From assembly GCA_910577995.1 (NCBI GenBank), contig CAJTND010000008.1, positions 11,385 to 45,459 on the forward strand: a stretch of 34,075 nucleotides of DNA, written 5' to 3'. Under the pieces are notes generated by a model that was given only the letters and a program-made list of their open reading frames with translations, did no database searches and was not told the DNA's origin. Positions within the stretch are counted from its first letter, which is position 1, and every line of letters starts with the position of its first letter. A program made the translations under genes and the position numbers. This document shows, piece by piece, positions 7,997 through 16,657 of the stretch. Source of the stretch: an uncultured Christensenella sp. (GTDB lineage: Bacteria; Bacillota; Clostridia; Christensenellales; Pumilibacteraceae).

Positions 7997-10900
7997 ATGA
8001 TAAGACGGATATATACGGAAAGAAAAGCGAGCAACGCCTCGCTCGGCTCGGACCTTGCGGAAACGCTCGGCATAAACTGTTCGGCGCGTATGTTCATACG
8101 CTACGACGTTGAGGGACTGACCGACGAGCAGTTCGACAGCGCGGTGCCGATAGTGTTCTCGACGCCTGCGACCGACGCGGTGTATCTCGAAAGCCTGCCC
8201 GACGACGTAAAGGGCGCGCTGTTCGGCGTGGAGTACCTGCCCGGGCAGTTCGATCAGCGCGCGGATTCCGCGGCGCAGTGCGTGCAGCTTCTCACTCAGG
8301 GCGACAAGCCGACGGTGCGTTGCGCTACCGTTTACGCGGTCGAGGCGAGCGACAAAGAGACAGCCGCTATCAAGAACTATCTGGTCAACCCCGTCGAGAG
8401 CAGGCTGTGCTCGCTCGAAAAACCGACGACGCTCGAACAGAAGATAGCGCCGCCCGAGCCCGCGCGGCTCGTAGAGGGCTTCACGCAAAAGCCGTATATC
8501 GCGCTCGGCATATTCTACCGTGAGCAGGGCTTTGCCATGAGCCTCGACGACCTCGCTTTCGTTCAGTCGTATTTCCGCAACGAGCGGCGCGAACCGACAT
8601 ATACCGAGCTCAAAGTCATCGATACTTATTGGTCGGACCACTGCCGTCACACGACGTTCCTGACCGCGCTCAAAACCAAGATCAAGTCGGACGACCCGCA
8701 TATCGCCGAGGCGTACGCCGAGTATACCGACATGTTCAACATGATATACGACGGGCGCGCGGATAAATATCCGTCGCTGATGGACGTCGCCACGATAGGC
8801 GCGAAGGTGCTCGCGCGGCAGGGGCATGCGCCCGCCGCCGTCGTTTCGCCCGAGATAAACGCGTGCACAGTCAAGTACGATATAGTAATGCGCGACGGCT
8901 CCGTCGAGCCTTGGTATATACTGTTCAAAAACGAAACGCACAACCACCCGACGGAGATAGAACCGTTCGGCGGCGCGGCGACCTGTCTCGGCGGCGCGAT
9001 ACGCGACCCGCTCTCGGGCAGGGCGTACGTGTACCAGGCGATGCGCATAACGGGCGCGGGCGATATCAACGCGCCTTTCGACAAGACGATAGCCGGCAAA
9101 CTGCCGCAACGCGTCATCAGCAAGCGCGCCGCGCTCGGGTACAGCTCCTACGGCAACCAGATAGGTCTTGCAACGGGCGAGGTCAAGGAATACTACCACA
9201 GCGGTTATACCGCAAAGCGTTTGGAAACGGGCTTCGTCGTCGGCGCGGCGCGCGCGGAGGACGTCGTGCGCGAAGTGCCGACTGCGGGCGATATCGTCGT
9301 GCTTATCGGCGGCGAAACGGGCAGAGACGGCTGCGGCGGCGCGACGGGTTCGAGCAAGCCGCACGACGCGCACTCGATAGAAACGTGCGGCGCGGAAGTT
9401 CAAAAGGGCAACGCGCCGATAGAACGCAAGCTCCAACGCCTCATGCGCAACGGCGAGTTCACTCGGCTCATCAAACGCTGTAACGACTTCGGCGCGGGTG
9501 GCGTCGCCGTCGCGGTCGGCGAGCTGTCGCCCGGGCTAGATATAGAGCTCGGAAGCGTGCCCAAGAAATACGCCGGGCTTTCCGCGACCGAGCTTGCCAT
9601 ATCGGAGAGCCAGGAAAGAATGGCGGTGGTCATCGCGCCCGAGGACTTAAAACGCTTTACCGAGCTGTGCCACGCGGAGAATACCGACGCGACCGTCATA
9701 GCCAAGGTCACCGATACCGACCGTATGCGCATGTACCTCGACGGCAAGCTGATAGTCGACCTCGAGCGCAAGTTCCTCGACAGCAACGGCGTAAGGCAGG
9801 AAGCTACCGCGCTCATCAAGGACGATGCGATCTCGTTCGGCACGCTCGCGGACAAGCGCGCCGCCATGTACAAAAAAGGCGACTACAAGTCGCTGCTCTG
9901 CGATATACTCGCCGATCCCAACGTCTGCTCGCAGAAAGGACTGTCCGAGCGTTTCGACTCGACGGTCGGCGCGGGCAGTGTGCTCATGCCGTTCGGCGGC
10001 AAGCATGCGCTGACCCCCTCGCAGGTGATGGCGGCAAAGCTCCCGACCGACACCGATATATGCACGGTGTGCTCGCACGGCTTCGACCCCGAGCTCTGCG
10101 AACGCTCGCCGTTCGTCGGCGGCATGTACTCGGTCATCGTCGCGGTGGAAAAACTCGCCGCGGCGGGCGTGCGTCCCGAGCACATATATCTGACAATGCA
10201 GGAATTCTTCGCGCGGTGCACCGACTCGGAAAAATGGGGCGCGCCCATGTCCGCACTGCTCGGCGCGCTCACCGCGCAGGTCAAGCTCAAGCATGCCGCG
10301 ATAGGCGGCAAGGACTCCATGTCGGGCACGTTCGAGAAGCTGTCCGTACCGCCGACGCTTATATGCTTCGGTATGGGCATAGCGGACAGCGCGGCAGTGT
10401 GCGACAACGTGTTCAAGACCGCGGGCATGCGCGTATACCGTTACAAGCTCAAACGCGACGCTTACGGCTATCCCGACTTTGACAACCTCAACGATTTCCT
10501 CAGCCTGCTCGCCGGCGAGATAGGCAGGGGCAACGTCACCGCGGCGACTGTGGTCGAGCACGGCGGCGCGGCGGCAACGGTGATAAAGTCCTGTTTGGGC
10601 AGCGGCGTCGGCTTCGCGTTCGCGACCAACGACCGCGATCTGTTCGAGGAGAACAACGGCGATATCATATTCTCCGTGCGCGGCGGCGACGACTTCTTCG
10701 GCTATGACCTCGATCTCGTCGGCGTGACGACCGAGCAAAAGTTCATCGTCGGCGCGACGATCTCGCGCGCGGCGGACGACACCGATATAGTGTTCGACGG
10801 CAAGGAGATAGACGCAGGCGCGCTTAAAAGAGCGTTCACGGGCACGTTCGAGAGCGTGTACCCGACGACAGCGAAGCAGGACGGCGACGCGGCAGACGTT

Positions 10901-11764
10901 TGCTACGACGGCAAAGGCGCGCCGCGCACCAAGCCCAAGGGCGCGAAAAAACCGAAAAAAGTCAAAGTATTCATACCCGTGTTCCCCGGCACAAACTGCG
11001 AGATAGACACCGCGAGACGGTTCGAGGAAGCGGGGGCAGAGCCCGTCGTGTTCGTAGTCAAAAACCGCACGCCGCAGGACGTCGAGGACAGCGTAAAGGC
11101 GATGGTCAAGTCGCTTTCGACGTGCAGGATACTCGCGCTCCCCGGCGGCTTCTCGGGCGGCGACGAGCCCGACGGCAGCGCAAAGCTTATCGCGGCGTTC
11201 CTGTCCAACGCGCGGATAGCCGAGGCGGTGGAAAACCTGCTGTATAAGCGCGACGGGCTCGCGATAGGCATTTGCAACGGCTTCCAAGCGCTCATCAAGC
11301 TCGGGCTGCTGCCGGGCGGTCACATAAAAACGCCCGAAAAGACCGACCCCGTGCTTACGTATAACAACATCGCGCGGCACGTGTCGCAGCTCGTAAAAGT
11401 GCGCGTAGCGTCCTCATTCAGCCCGTGGCTCAAATATACCGCGGTCGGCGAAACTTACACCGTGCCCGTATCGCACGGCGAGGGCAAGCTCGTCGCCGAC
11501 GAAAAGACGGTAGCCGAGCTCATAAAGAACGGTCAGATAGCGACGCAGTACTGCGACCTCGACGGCAAAGCGACTATGAAGTCGCCGTTCAACCCCAACG
11601 GCTCGACGCTCGCGATAGAAGGGCTCGTAAGCCCCGACGGACGCATACTCGGCAAGATGGGACACAGCGAGCGTATCGGCGAGTTCATGATGAAGAACGC
11701 CGTCGACAGCTATGCCGAGACCGATATGAAGCTGTTCAAAGCAGGCGTGGAATACTTTAAGTGA
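7997..11764 (+). CDS. purL: Phosphoribosylformylglycinamidine synthase, single-chain
   Basis: Converts FGAR, glutamine and ATP to FGAM. At 1255 residues this is the one-piece clostridial/streptococcal-type enzyme (TIGR01857-like) with synthetase and glutaminase in one chain. The synthetase half has DTYWSDHCRHTTF, KNETHNHPTEIEPFGGAATCLGG, GGETGRDGCGGATGSS and IGGKDSMSGTF. The C-terminal class I glutaminase has PVFPGTNCEIDTARRFEEAG, LPGGFSGGDEPDG and the nucleophile C1093 in GICNGFQAL, with triad partners H1223 and E1225 in GHSERIGEF. A lysine-rich linker around residue 980 joins the halves. AAGGA precedes the ATG. Last gene of the operon, followed by a strong terminator. Confidence 0.97.
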   Translation: MIRRIYTERKASNASLGSDLAETLGINCSARMFIRYDVEGLTDEQFDSAVPIVFSTPATDAVYLESLPDDVKGALFGVEYLPGQFDQRADSAAQCVQLLTQGDKPTVRCATVYAVEASDKETAAIKNYLVNPVESRLCSLEKPTTLEQKIAPPEPARLVEGFTQKPYIALGIFYREQGFAMSLDDLAFVQSYFRNERREPTYTELKVIDTYWSDHCRHTTFLTALKTKIKSDDPHIAEAYAEYTDMFNMIYDGRADKYPSLMDVATIGAKVLARQGHAPAAVVSPEINACTVKYDIVMRDGSVEPWYILFKNETHNHPTEIEPFGGAATCLGGAIRDPLSGRAYVYQAMRITGAGDINAPFDKTIAGKLPQRVISKRAALGYSSYGNQIGLATGEVKEYYHSGYTAKRLETGFVVGAARAEDVVREVPTAGDIVVLIGGETGRDGCGGATGSSKPHDAHSIETCGAEVQKGNAPIERKLQRLMRNGEFTRLIKRCNDFGAGGVAVAVGELSPGLDIELGSVPKKYAGLSATELAISESQERMAVVIAPEDLKRFTELCHAENTDATVIAKVTDTDRMRMYLDGKLIVDLERKFLDSNGVRQEATALIKDDAISFGTLADKRAAMYKKGDYKSLLCDILADPNVCSQKGLSERFDSTVGAGSVLMPFGGKHALTPSQVMAAKLPTDTDICTVCSHGFDPELCERSPFVGGMYSVIVAVEKLAAAGVRPEHIYLTMQEFFARCTDSEKWGAPMSALLGALTAQVKLKHAAIGGKDSMSGTFEKLSVPPTLICFGMGIADSAAVCDNVFKTAGMRVYRYKLKRDAYGYPDFDNLNDFLSLLAGEIGRGNVTAATVVEHGGAAATVIKSCLGSGVGFAFATNDRDLFEENNGDIIFSVRGGDDFFGYDLDLVGVTTEQKFIVGATISRAADDTDIVFDGKEIDAGALKRAFTGTFESVYPTTAKQDGDAADVCYDGKGAPRTKPKGAKKPKKVKVFIPVFPGTNCEIDTARRFEEAGAEPVVFVVKNRTPQDVEDSVKAMVKSLSTCRILALPGGFSGGDEPDGSAKLIAAFLSNARIAEAVENLLYKRDGLAIGICNGFQALIKLGLLPGGHIKTPEKTDPVLTYNNIARHVSQLVKVRVASSFSPWLKYTAVGETYTVPVSHGEGKLVADEKTVAELIKNGQIATQYCDLDGKATMKSPFNPNGSTLAIEGLVSPDGRILGKMGHSERIGEFMMKNAVDSYAETDMKLFKAGVEYFK

Positions 11765-11777
11765 TACATAGCTACGA

Positions 11778-11810
11778 CGCTCCGCCCGATACATGGGCGG
11801 AGCGTTTTTT
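11778..11810 (+). terminator. Rho-independent terminator of the purine operon
   Basis: A perfect 10-bp stem, CGCTCCGCCC (11778-11787) with GGGCGGAGCG (11795-11804), a 7-nt loop and six T. It lies 13 nt after the purL stop. Confidence 0.95.
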
Positions 11811-11846
11811 ATCGCCATGTTTGTCGACATACCGCTTTGCTTGTTG

Positions 11847-11875
11847 GTCGTCCCGAGCGAAGCGGGGGATCCGAG
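11847..11875 (+). repeat. Degenerate copy of an intergenic REP-like element
   Basis: GTCGTCCCGAGCGAAGCGG followed by GGATCC resembles the arms of the palindromic element at 33916-33998 (consensus GTCATCCTGAGCGAAGCGAA, then GGATCT). It lies between the purL terminator and the next promoter. Elements of this sequence type are scattered through many gut bacterial genomes, from memory. Confidence 0.5.
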
Positions 11876-11898
11876 CGGCAACAGCGCTCTTTTTGCGC

Positions 11899-11927
11899 TT
11901 GACAAAATCCTGCGGCGATGATATAAT
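11899..11927 (+). promoter_or_regulatory. Full-consensus sigma-A promoter, leaderless type
   Basis: TTGACA (11899-11904) and TATAAT (11922-11927), both perfect, with 17-bp spacing. The transcript start should fall at 11933-11936, on the ATG at 11935. No Shine-Dalgarno sequence fits inside the transcript. Confidence 0.9.
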
Positions 11928-11934
11928 CCCAAGT

Positions 11935-12519
11935 ATGGCTAAGTATTTGGCGATCGTGATAATCTCGGCGATAGTGTCGGTGGCTGTCACTGCCGCGATA
12001 GTGCGGTGGGTGATACTTCTTATCATGCGCCAGATCAAGCTTTACAGATCGATAAACCTCGTCGAGCTCAAGACCAACAAGATAGTGTATTGGATCTTCG
12101 CAGGCGTCGTCGGGTTCATGATATTCTACCTGATAATGCAGATGGCGGACGCGCAAGCGCCGAGCGTCGTCGCATTCGAGGAGATGTTCGGCGTGTCGCG
12201 GCTTCACGTAAACATCGCGTTCATGTTCGCGCTGATAGTGATGATAGCGGCGGAGACCTTTATAATAACGCTCGCCGTCAGCCGCAACGCGGTCGTCGAC
12301 AAGGGCGTATATACGGGCTTCGGCATGCTCGATTGGCATCAGGTCCGCGACTACATAATCGACGAGGAGCGCGGTATACTCGTGCTGTCGTCCGACCGCA
12401 ACACCTTCTCGACGCTCGAGCATCTTACGACGCCGTTCCGCGTGCGCAAGGACGAAGTGCAAAAGCTCAAATTCATACTCAACAAAAACAAAAACAAATT
12501 CTCCGAGTTCGAGGGCTGA
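11935..12519 (+). CDS. Three-helix membrane protein of unknown function
   Basis: 194 residues. Three hydrophobic segments are clear: about 4-31, 50-70 and 92-115. A C-terminal soluble domain of about 75 residues (GFGMLDWHQVRDYIIDEE ... LTTPFRVRKDEVQKLKFIL) looks like the PH-like or DUF5673-type tail seen on small clostridial membrane proteins; that comparison is from memory. It ends in a Lys/Asn-rich stretch. The start at 11935 is chosen because a perfect -10 box lies only 7 nt upstream, so an earlier in-frame GTG at 11761 would be outside the transcript. The mRNA appears leaderless. It is followed after 2 nt by the charged protein below; no function is assigned. Confidence 0.85.
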   Translation: MAKYLAIVIISAIVSVAVTAAIVRWVILLIMRQIKLYRSINLVELKTNKIVYWIFAGVVGFMIFYLIMQMADAQAPSVVAFEEMFGVSRLHVNIAFMFALIVMIAAETFIITLAVSRNAVVDKGVYTGFGMLDWHQVRDYIIDEERGILVLSSDRNTFSTLEHLTTPFRVRKDEVQKLKFILNKNKNKFSEFEG

Positions 12520-12521
12520 TC

Positions 12522-13019
12522 TTGGCAAAGAGCATAGAAAAAATAATAGAGGACTCCGTCGTTCCCGATATGGAGTACGTCAAGACCAAGCACAAGGCGC
12601 AGACCGTCGAGGAGGAAGTGCCAGAGGTCGTTCTGCCCAAGACCAAGGCGGAGATGTACGAGGAGGCTAAGGGCAGGCTCGAGCAAAAGACCTCGGCAGT
12701 GTCCAAGGCGTACCGCCCCGGCAAAAAGAACGAGCGAAATAAGCGCGTCCGCGTCAAGACGGTCGAGCTCGATTCCGCCGCCGCCGCAGTCGAGGGCGCA
12801 AAGTCCATCGAGGAACGCGAAAATACCGAGAAGATAAAAACACGCCTGCACCTTCGCAAGCCCGTAGACGATCCGAAATGGGTGGGGAGCGCGGACGAGC
12901 TGATACCGTTCGCCTGGCGCGCGCCGCTCGTCGAGGTGTCGCGCCCGACCAAGTACTACAAAACTGCGGTCATACACGCCGACCGCGGCAAGCTCCTGCC
13001 CGCGCCGCGCGGAAAGTAG
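12522..13019 (+). CDS. Charged hypothetical protein
   Basis: 165 residues from a TTG at 12522, two bases after the preceding stop, with GAGGG 6 nt upstream; an ATG at 12570 is an alternative. I do not recognise it. It is highly charged and lysine-rich, without membrane segments or a signal peptide. A likely disordered first half (KTKAEMYEEAKGRLEQ, then AYRPGKKNERNKRVRVK) precedes a more ordered C-terminus with DDPKWVGSADELIPFAWRAP and RPTKYYKTAVIHADR. The tight spacing suggests a two-gene operon with the membrane protein, ending at the terminator 13054-13079. A cytoplasmic partner of that protein is possible but unsupported by any motif. Confidence 0.75.
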   Translation: MAKSIEKIIEDSVVPDMEYVKTKHKAQTVEEEVPEVVLPKTKAEMYEEAKGRLEQKTSAVSKAYRPGKKNERNKRVRVKTVELDSAAAAVEGAKSIEERENTEKIKTRLHLRKPVDDPKWVGSADELIPFAWRAPLVEVSRPTKYYKTAVIHADRGKLLPAPRGK

Positions 13020-13053
13020 AAAAGACCGCCGCCGTAAAAATTTGTCTTTTTTT

Positions 13054-13079
13054 GCGTAAGCCCGACTTACGCTTTTTTT
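13054..13079 (+). terminator. Rho-independent terminator
   Basis: Stem GCGTAAG (13054-13060) with CTTACGC (13066-13072), a 5-nt loop and seven T. It closes the two-gene unit starting at 11935. A weak -10-like TAATAT at 13086-13091 follows and may belong to the next gene's promoter, but no good -35 matches it. Confidence 0.9.
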
Positions 13080-13111
13080 ATGTGTTAATATGTACGGACA
13101 CGGAAGAGAAC

Positions 13112-14455
13112 ATGATAGTCTTTCGGCGGTCCTCGATGCGTTTGAACAAACAGCAAGTCATTGTCATATCGTTACTCAACGTACTTATAGTCGCGCTCGT
13201 CGCGGCGATTCTGTTCGTGCCGAAAAGCTTTTGGCCGGGCGGCAAGACCGATAAACCCGTCGGCGGCGATCAGACGGACGACCCCGAGCCGCCCGCGCAT
13301 AACAAGCTTCGCGACGCGGTCAAGGGCAGGATACCCGAGATCGAGCGCGAAACGCGGCTGATGGGCGTCGGCGACGAAACGGCGGTAAAGGTGTTTTTCG
13401 AGGACGACGGCGTTTACATATACGGCAACGCGACCGTCAAGGGTTTGGACTTCGACGATTACGGCGGGTTTTTATGCATAGTCGACGGCAACGGGAAAAT
13501 AACGTCGTATAAGTACTTCGACGGCGCGATAACCGCGGTCGGCGTGTTGCCGGGCGGTCACGCCGTCGCCGCGGGCAAGACCCTGTACGCAGTAAAGAAC
13601 GGAGAGCCGACGGTCATCGCCGAGCTGAACGGCAGCGCGCTCGGTCTGTACGCTACGGACAGGGGCGTTGCGGCGGTGACGCAGCCGACGACGTCGTCGC
13701 TTATGTACGCCGAGTATATCGCGGCGGACGAGGGCAAGTGGACGCCCGACAAAGCGACGCGCATCGACAGCGGCTACACGCTGAGATTTTTCGACTGCTA
13801 CGACTTCGGCGGCTCGCGCGTGATAGCGGCGCGCGCGCACAGCCTGCCGATGTACGATTCCGTCGTGTTTTATAAGTTCGAGCCGGGCGGCGACGCATCG
13901 GCGCACTATTACGGCGGCACGGGCGAGAACGTCACGCGCCCGTATGCCGTCATGCCGTATCCAGGCGGTTACTTCGCGGTCGCGGCGAAGAACGGCATCG
14001 CGACGTTTATCAACGTCGATTATACGTTCGCGACGTATCGCTCGCAGTCGCTCGGCTATACCTTTACCGACGCGACGCTCCTTTACTCCGGCGGCTATTA
14101 CTATACCTGTTTCGACAGGCAGGACGGGTCTGTCACTTACGAGCTCGACGAGAACCTGAGCCGCAGGCGGCTTACCGCGCTCGACGGAGTAAAAACTCAA
14201 TGCGCGATCGATACGAATCCGTTCGCCGTCGTCGGGCGCGTGTCCGAGCGCAGCGGCACAGGCAGCGGCGGCGTCGCCGTCAACGTGGTAACGCCGTCGA
14301 CGGGCGCGGCGGTATCGCTGCCGATAACGGAAGGCACGGTGTACGCGGGCGCGGTGATAGGCGGCAAAACGACGCTCGTCCTGTCCGCATCGGGCGGCGA
14401 CGCGCTTTCCGTCGGGTCGGGCGGGCTCGATATCTACGTAGTGACGCTGGCATGA
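13112..14455 (+). CDS. Membrane-anchored extracytoplasmic protein, possible beta-propeller
   Basis: 447 residues, not recognised as a named family. A basic N-terminus is followed by one membrane helix (about 15-37, VIVISLLNVLIVALVAAILF). A short Pro/Asp-rich linker and roughly 400 residues outside the membrane follow. That region shows repeated strand-turn units with GG or DG turns (GGFLCIVDGNGKITSYKYF, TAVGVLPGGHAVAAGKTLYAV, YPGGYFAVAAKNGIATFINV), which suggests a beta-propeller. Only a fold impression is possible. The ATG at 13112 is preferred because GGAAGAG lies upstream; an ATG at 13136 is the alternative. It ends at a bidirectional terminator shared with murG. Confidence 0.8.
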   Translation: MIVFRRSSMRLNKQQVIVISLLNVLIVALVAAILFVPKSFWPGGKTDKPVGGDQTDDPEPPAHNKLRDAVKGRIPEIERETRLMGVGDETAVKVFFEDDGVYIYGNATVKGLDFDDYGGFLCIVDGNGKITSYKYFDGAITAVGVLPGGHAVAAGKTLYAVKNGEPTVIAELNGSALGLYATDRGVAAVTQPTTSSLMYAEYIAADEGKWTPDKATRIDSGYTLRFFDCYDFGGSRVIAARAHSLPMYDSVVFYKFEPGGDASAHYYGGTGENVTRPYAVMPYPGGYFAVAAKNGIATFINVDYTFATYRSQSLGYTFTDATLLYSGGYYYTCFDRQDGSVTYELDENLSRRRLTALDGVKTQCAIDTNPFAVVGRVSERSGTGSGGVAVNVVTPSTGAAVSLPITEGTVYAGAVIGGKTTLVLSASGGDALSVGSGGLDIYVVTLA

Positions 14456-14466
14456 GATCGTGCCGC

Positions 14467-14495
14467 AAAAAGCCCGAGCTAAGCTCGGGCTTTTT
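14467..14495. terminator. Bidirectional terminator between convergent genes
   Basis: A-run, stem AGCCCGAGC (14471-14479) with GCTCGGGCT (14483-14491), then a T-run. It reads as a T-tailed hairpin on both strands, serving the plus-strand gene ending at 14455 and murG ending at 14511. Confidence 0.93.
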
Positions 14496-14510
14496 CGTTT
14501 TCTGTTGCAA

Positions 14511-15560
14511 CTACTTTAATATGTCTTTTATGACGGCGCATATCTCAGCCGTGCCGTCGACCATCAGCTTTTTCATGGCGGCGGCGTATTCGAGCCGCTT
14601 GCGGTAAACGTCGGCGGCGGCTATTGCGAGCGCCTCGGCTGTAAGATCCTTCTCGCGCAGTACCGACACCGCGCCGCGCTCCGAGAAGTACTCGGCGTTT
14701 TGTATCTGGTCGCCGCGCGACGCTTTTTCGAGCGGCACGGCGACGGTGGGTATGCCGAGCGCGACAAGTTCGGCGAGCGCGTTCGCGCCGGCTCGGGAGA
14801 CGCACGCATCGGCGGCGGCGTACAGCATGGGCATATCGTCGCAGAACTCAGTCTTGCGGTAGCCCGCGCGCGGCGCGCAGCCGCTCTTGTTCTTGCCCGT
14901 GATGTGCACGACGTCGAAGGTCTTTATGAGCGAATCTATCGCGCGCTCGGCGCAGGCGTTGAGCGTCGCCGCGCCCGACGAGCCGCCCATGATAAGCAGC
15001 ACGGGTTTGTTCCCCGAAAGCTCGAGCGACCGCAGCGCCTTTTCGCGCGCGCCGACGGCTCTTGCGCGGTAAAGCTCTTTCCGGAGCGGCGTTCCGACGT
15101 GCATGCCGTTGGGGAACAGCTCGGCGCACGGCTCGAACGCGCACAGCACCTTTTGCGCGCGTTTTTTTCCGAGCTTGGTCACTATGCCGGGCGTGAGGTC
15201 GCTCTCGTGGCACAAGAGCGGCACGCCGAGCGGCTTGGCGGCGAGCACGGCAGGCAGCGCCGCGTATCCGCCCTTGGAAAATATCAGGTCGGGCGAGATC
15301 TCGGCGAGCGTCTTTTTTGCGGCGCGCACGCACGACATCAGCTTGAACGGCACGGCGGCATTCTTGAAAAACGCATCGCGGCGGAGCTTGACCGTCTTTA
15401 TCTCATAAAACGGTATGCCGCGCGCCTCGCACAGTCCGCGTTCCATTCCCGAGCCGCCGACGTAGATACAGCGGTATTCGGCTTTCAGTTCGTCAATGAG
15501 CGCGAGGTTGGGCATGACGTGCCCCGCCGTTCCGCCGCCCGCGAAAACTATTTTTTTCAT
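14511..15560 (-). CDS. murG: UDP-GlcNAc:lipid I GlcNAc transferase
   Basis: Makes lipid II by adding GlcNAc to undecaprenyl-diphosphate-MurNAc-pentapeptide on the cytoplasmic membrane face. The 349 residues have GGGTAGHVMPNLAL at the N-terminus (usually GTGGHxxPA), SKGGYAALPAVLAAK, CHESDLTPG (the HE-x-N region, here with Asp), VLLIMGGSSGAATLN and SRAGANALAELVALGIPTVAVPL (UDP-GlcNAc binding). The start at 15560 has AGAGGG upstream. It stands alone here rather than in a division/cell-wall cluster. A possible minus-strand promoter has TTGCAA near 15661-15667 and TAATAA at 15645-15640; this is weak. Confidence 0.95.
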   Translation of the reverse strand: MKKIVFAGGGTAGHVMPNLALIDELKAEYRCIYVGGSGMERGLCEARGIPFYEIKTVKLRRDAFFKNAAVPFKLMSCVRAAKKTLAEISPDLIFSKGGYAALPAVLAAKPLGVPLLCHESDLTPGIVTKLGKKRAQKVLCAFEPCAELFPNGMHVGTPLRKELYRARAVGAREKALRSLELSGNKPVLLIMGGSSGAATLNACAERAIDSLIKTFDVVHITGKNKSGCAPRAGYRKTEFCDDMPMLYAAADACVSRAGANALAELVALGIPTVAVPLEKASRGDQIQNAEYFSERGAVSVLREKDLTAEALAIAAADVYRKRLEYAAAMKKLMVDGTAEICAVIKDILK

Positions 15561-15687
15561 TTACAGCCCTCTCGGTGTTTTTTGCTCGCGGCGTTTTCGC
15601 CGTCGCTCGGCGCGATAAGACCTCGCTCGCGCTCTAATTTATTATGCGCATCGGCGCGCGTTTGCAACGGATTTTTTCCAAACTCTA

Positions 15688-15716
15688 TTGACAAAATAAT
15701 TATTATATAGTAGAAT
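15688..15716 (+). promoter_or_regulatory. Sigma-A promoter of the hydrolase-EEP operon
   Basis: TTGACA (15688-15693), a 17-bp AT-rich spacer and TAGAAT (15711-15716). The start is expected near 15723, with GGAGGG at 15734-15739 before the ATG at 15743. Confidence 0.88.
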
Positions 15717-15742
15717 AGTCCAAAATCACGGTCGGAGGGATC

Positions 15743-16657
15743 ATGGAATTTATGACAATGCGCGACGGCAAGCGCGTCGCAGTCAGATATTGGGAGGACG
15801 TGCGCGAGCCGCGCGCGGCGGTGGTGATGGTGCACGGCATGTGCGAGTACATTTCGCGCTACGACGATTTTTGCAGCTTCCTCAACAAGAACGGCTATTA
15901 CGTCATGGGCATGGACAACCGTTCCTACGGCGATACCGATCCCGACGCGCTCGGCAAGGGCTATGCCGGCATGTTCGAGGACACCGTCGACGACATCAAG
16001 CAGGAAGTCGACGAGGCGAAAAAACGCTGGAACACCGATACGGTGTTCGTCATCGGTCACAGCTACGGCAGTCTTTTGACCCAGCGATTCATAGAGAAAT
16101 ACCATGCCGACGTTGCGGGTGCGATACTGTGCGGCTCGACGCTTCAAAGCGGCGTCGTGCTTTCGGCGGGGAAGTTCCTCGCGGACCGCAAGTACAAAAA
16201 GCACCGCGACGAGCCGGGCGAGGCGTTCGCCAAGCTCACCTTCAAGGCTTACGACAAGAAACTCAAGGACGGCGTCAACGGTTGGATCAACCGCGACAAA
16301 GCCGCCGTGGAAAAGTACAACGCCGACCCGCGCTGTAACTTCCTCGCGTCCAACGGTTTTTATAAATCGATGTTCGACGGGTTAAAGACGACCAACAAGG
16401 AGCGCGGAAAAGTCCCGCCCGACTTCAAGCTGATGATAGCGTCGGGCGGCGACGACGGCGTAGGCGGTTACGGCAAGCTGGTGAAAAAGCTCCGCAACGC
16501 CTATCGCAGAAAATGCGGGCTCGAGCCGCGGTTCAAGCTGTACGAGGGCGGCAGGCACGAGATACTCAACGAGCTGAACAAAGGCGAGGTGTACGAGGAT
16601 TTCCTCGGATTCCTCGACGACTGTACCGACCCCGCGGGAAACGCCGATGAAAACTGA
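15743..16657 (+). CDS. Alpha/beta hydrolase, lysophospholipase/monoacylglycerol lipase-like
   Basis: 304-residue hydrolase of the serine aminopeptidase S33/Hydrolase_4 type. It has the oxyanion segment VMVHGMCEYISRY (HG at 31-32), the nucleophile elbow GHSYG with S107, an Asp in SGGDDGVGG (D237 or D238) and the His in GGRHEILNE (H272). The HGMCEYISRYDDF stretch and the RHEILNE ending are characteristic of the lysophospholipase/MAG-lipase group, so lipid ester cleavage is the best guess; the substrate is not proven. There is no signal peptide, so it is cytoplasmic. Its end overlaps the next gene by 11 nt, implying coupling with the membrane-bound EEP enzyme. Confidence 0.9.
   Translation: MEFMTMRDGKRVAVRYWEDVREPRAAVVMVHGMCEYISRYDDFCSFLNKNGYYVMGMDNRSYGDTDPDALGKGYAGMFEDTVDDIKQEVDEAKKRWNTDTVFVIGHSYGSLLTQRFIEKYHADVAGAILCGSTLQSGVVLSAGKFLADRKYKKHRDEPGEAFAKLTFKAYDKKLKDGVNGWINRDKAAVEKYNADPRCNFLASNGFYKSMFDGLKTTNKERGKVPPDFKLMIASGGDDGVGGYGKLVKKLRNAYRRKCGLEPRFKLYEGGRHEILNELNKGEVYEDFLGFLDDCTDPAGNADEN

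Noticed and set aside
7370..9436. 688-codon open frame on the minus strand opposite purD and purL
   Set aside because: Both plus-strand genes are unambiguous; this frame has no motif, promoter or ribosome site.
11761..11934. GTG start extending the membrane protein upstream
   Set aside because: It would run through the purL terminator, the REP-like element and the gene's own promoter.
12006..12521. Upstream extension of the charged protein's frame
   Set aside because: It overlaps the membrane protein gene out of frame and is Arg-rich nonsense; the real start is the TTG at 12522 after GAGGG.
13086..13111. Promoter for the gene at 13112
   Set aside because: TAATAT at 13086-13091 is a fair -10 but no matching -35 lies at 16-18 bp; the upstream bases belong to the terminator stem.
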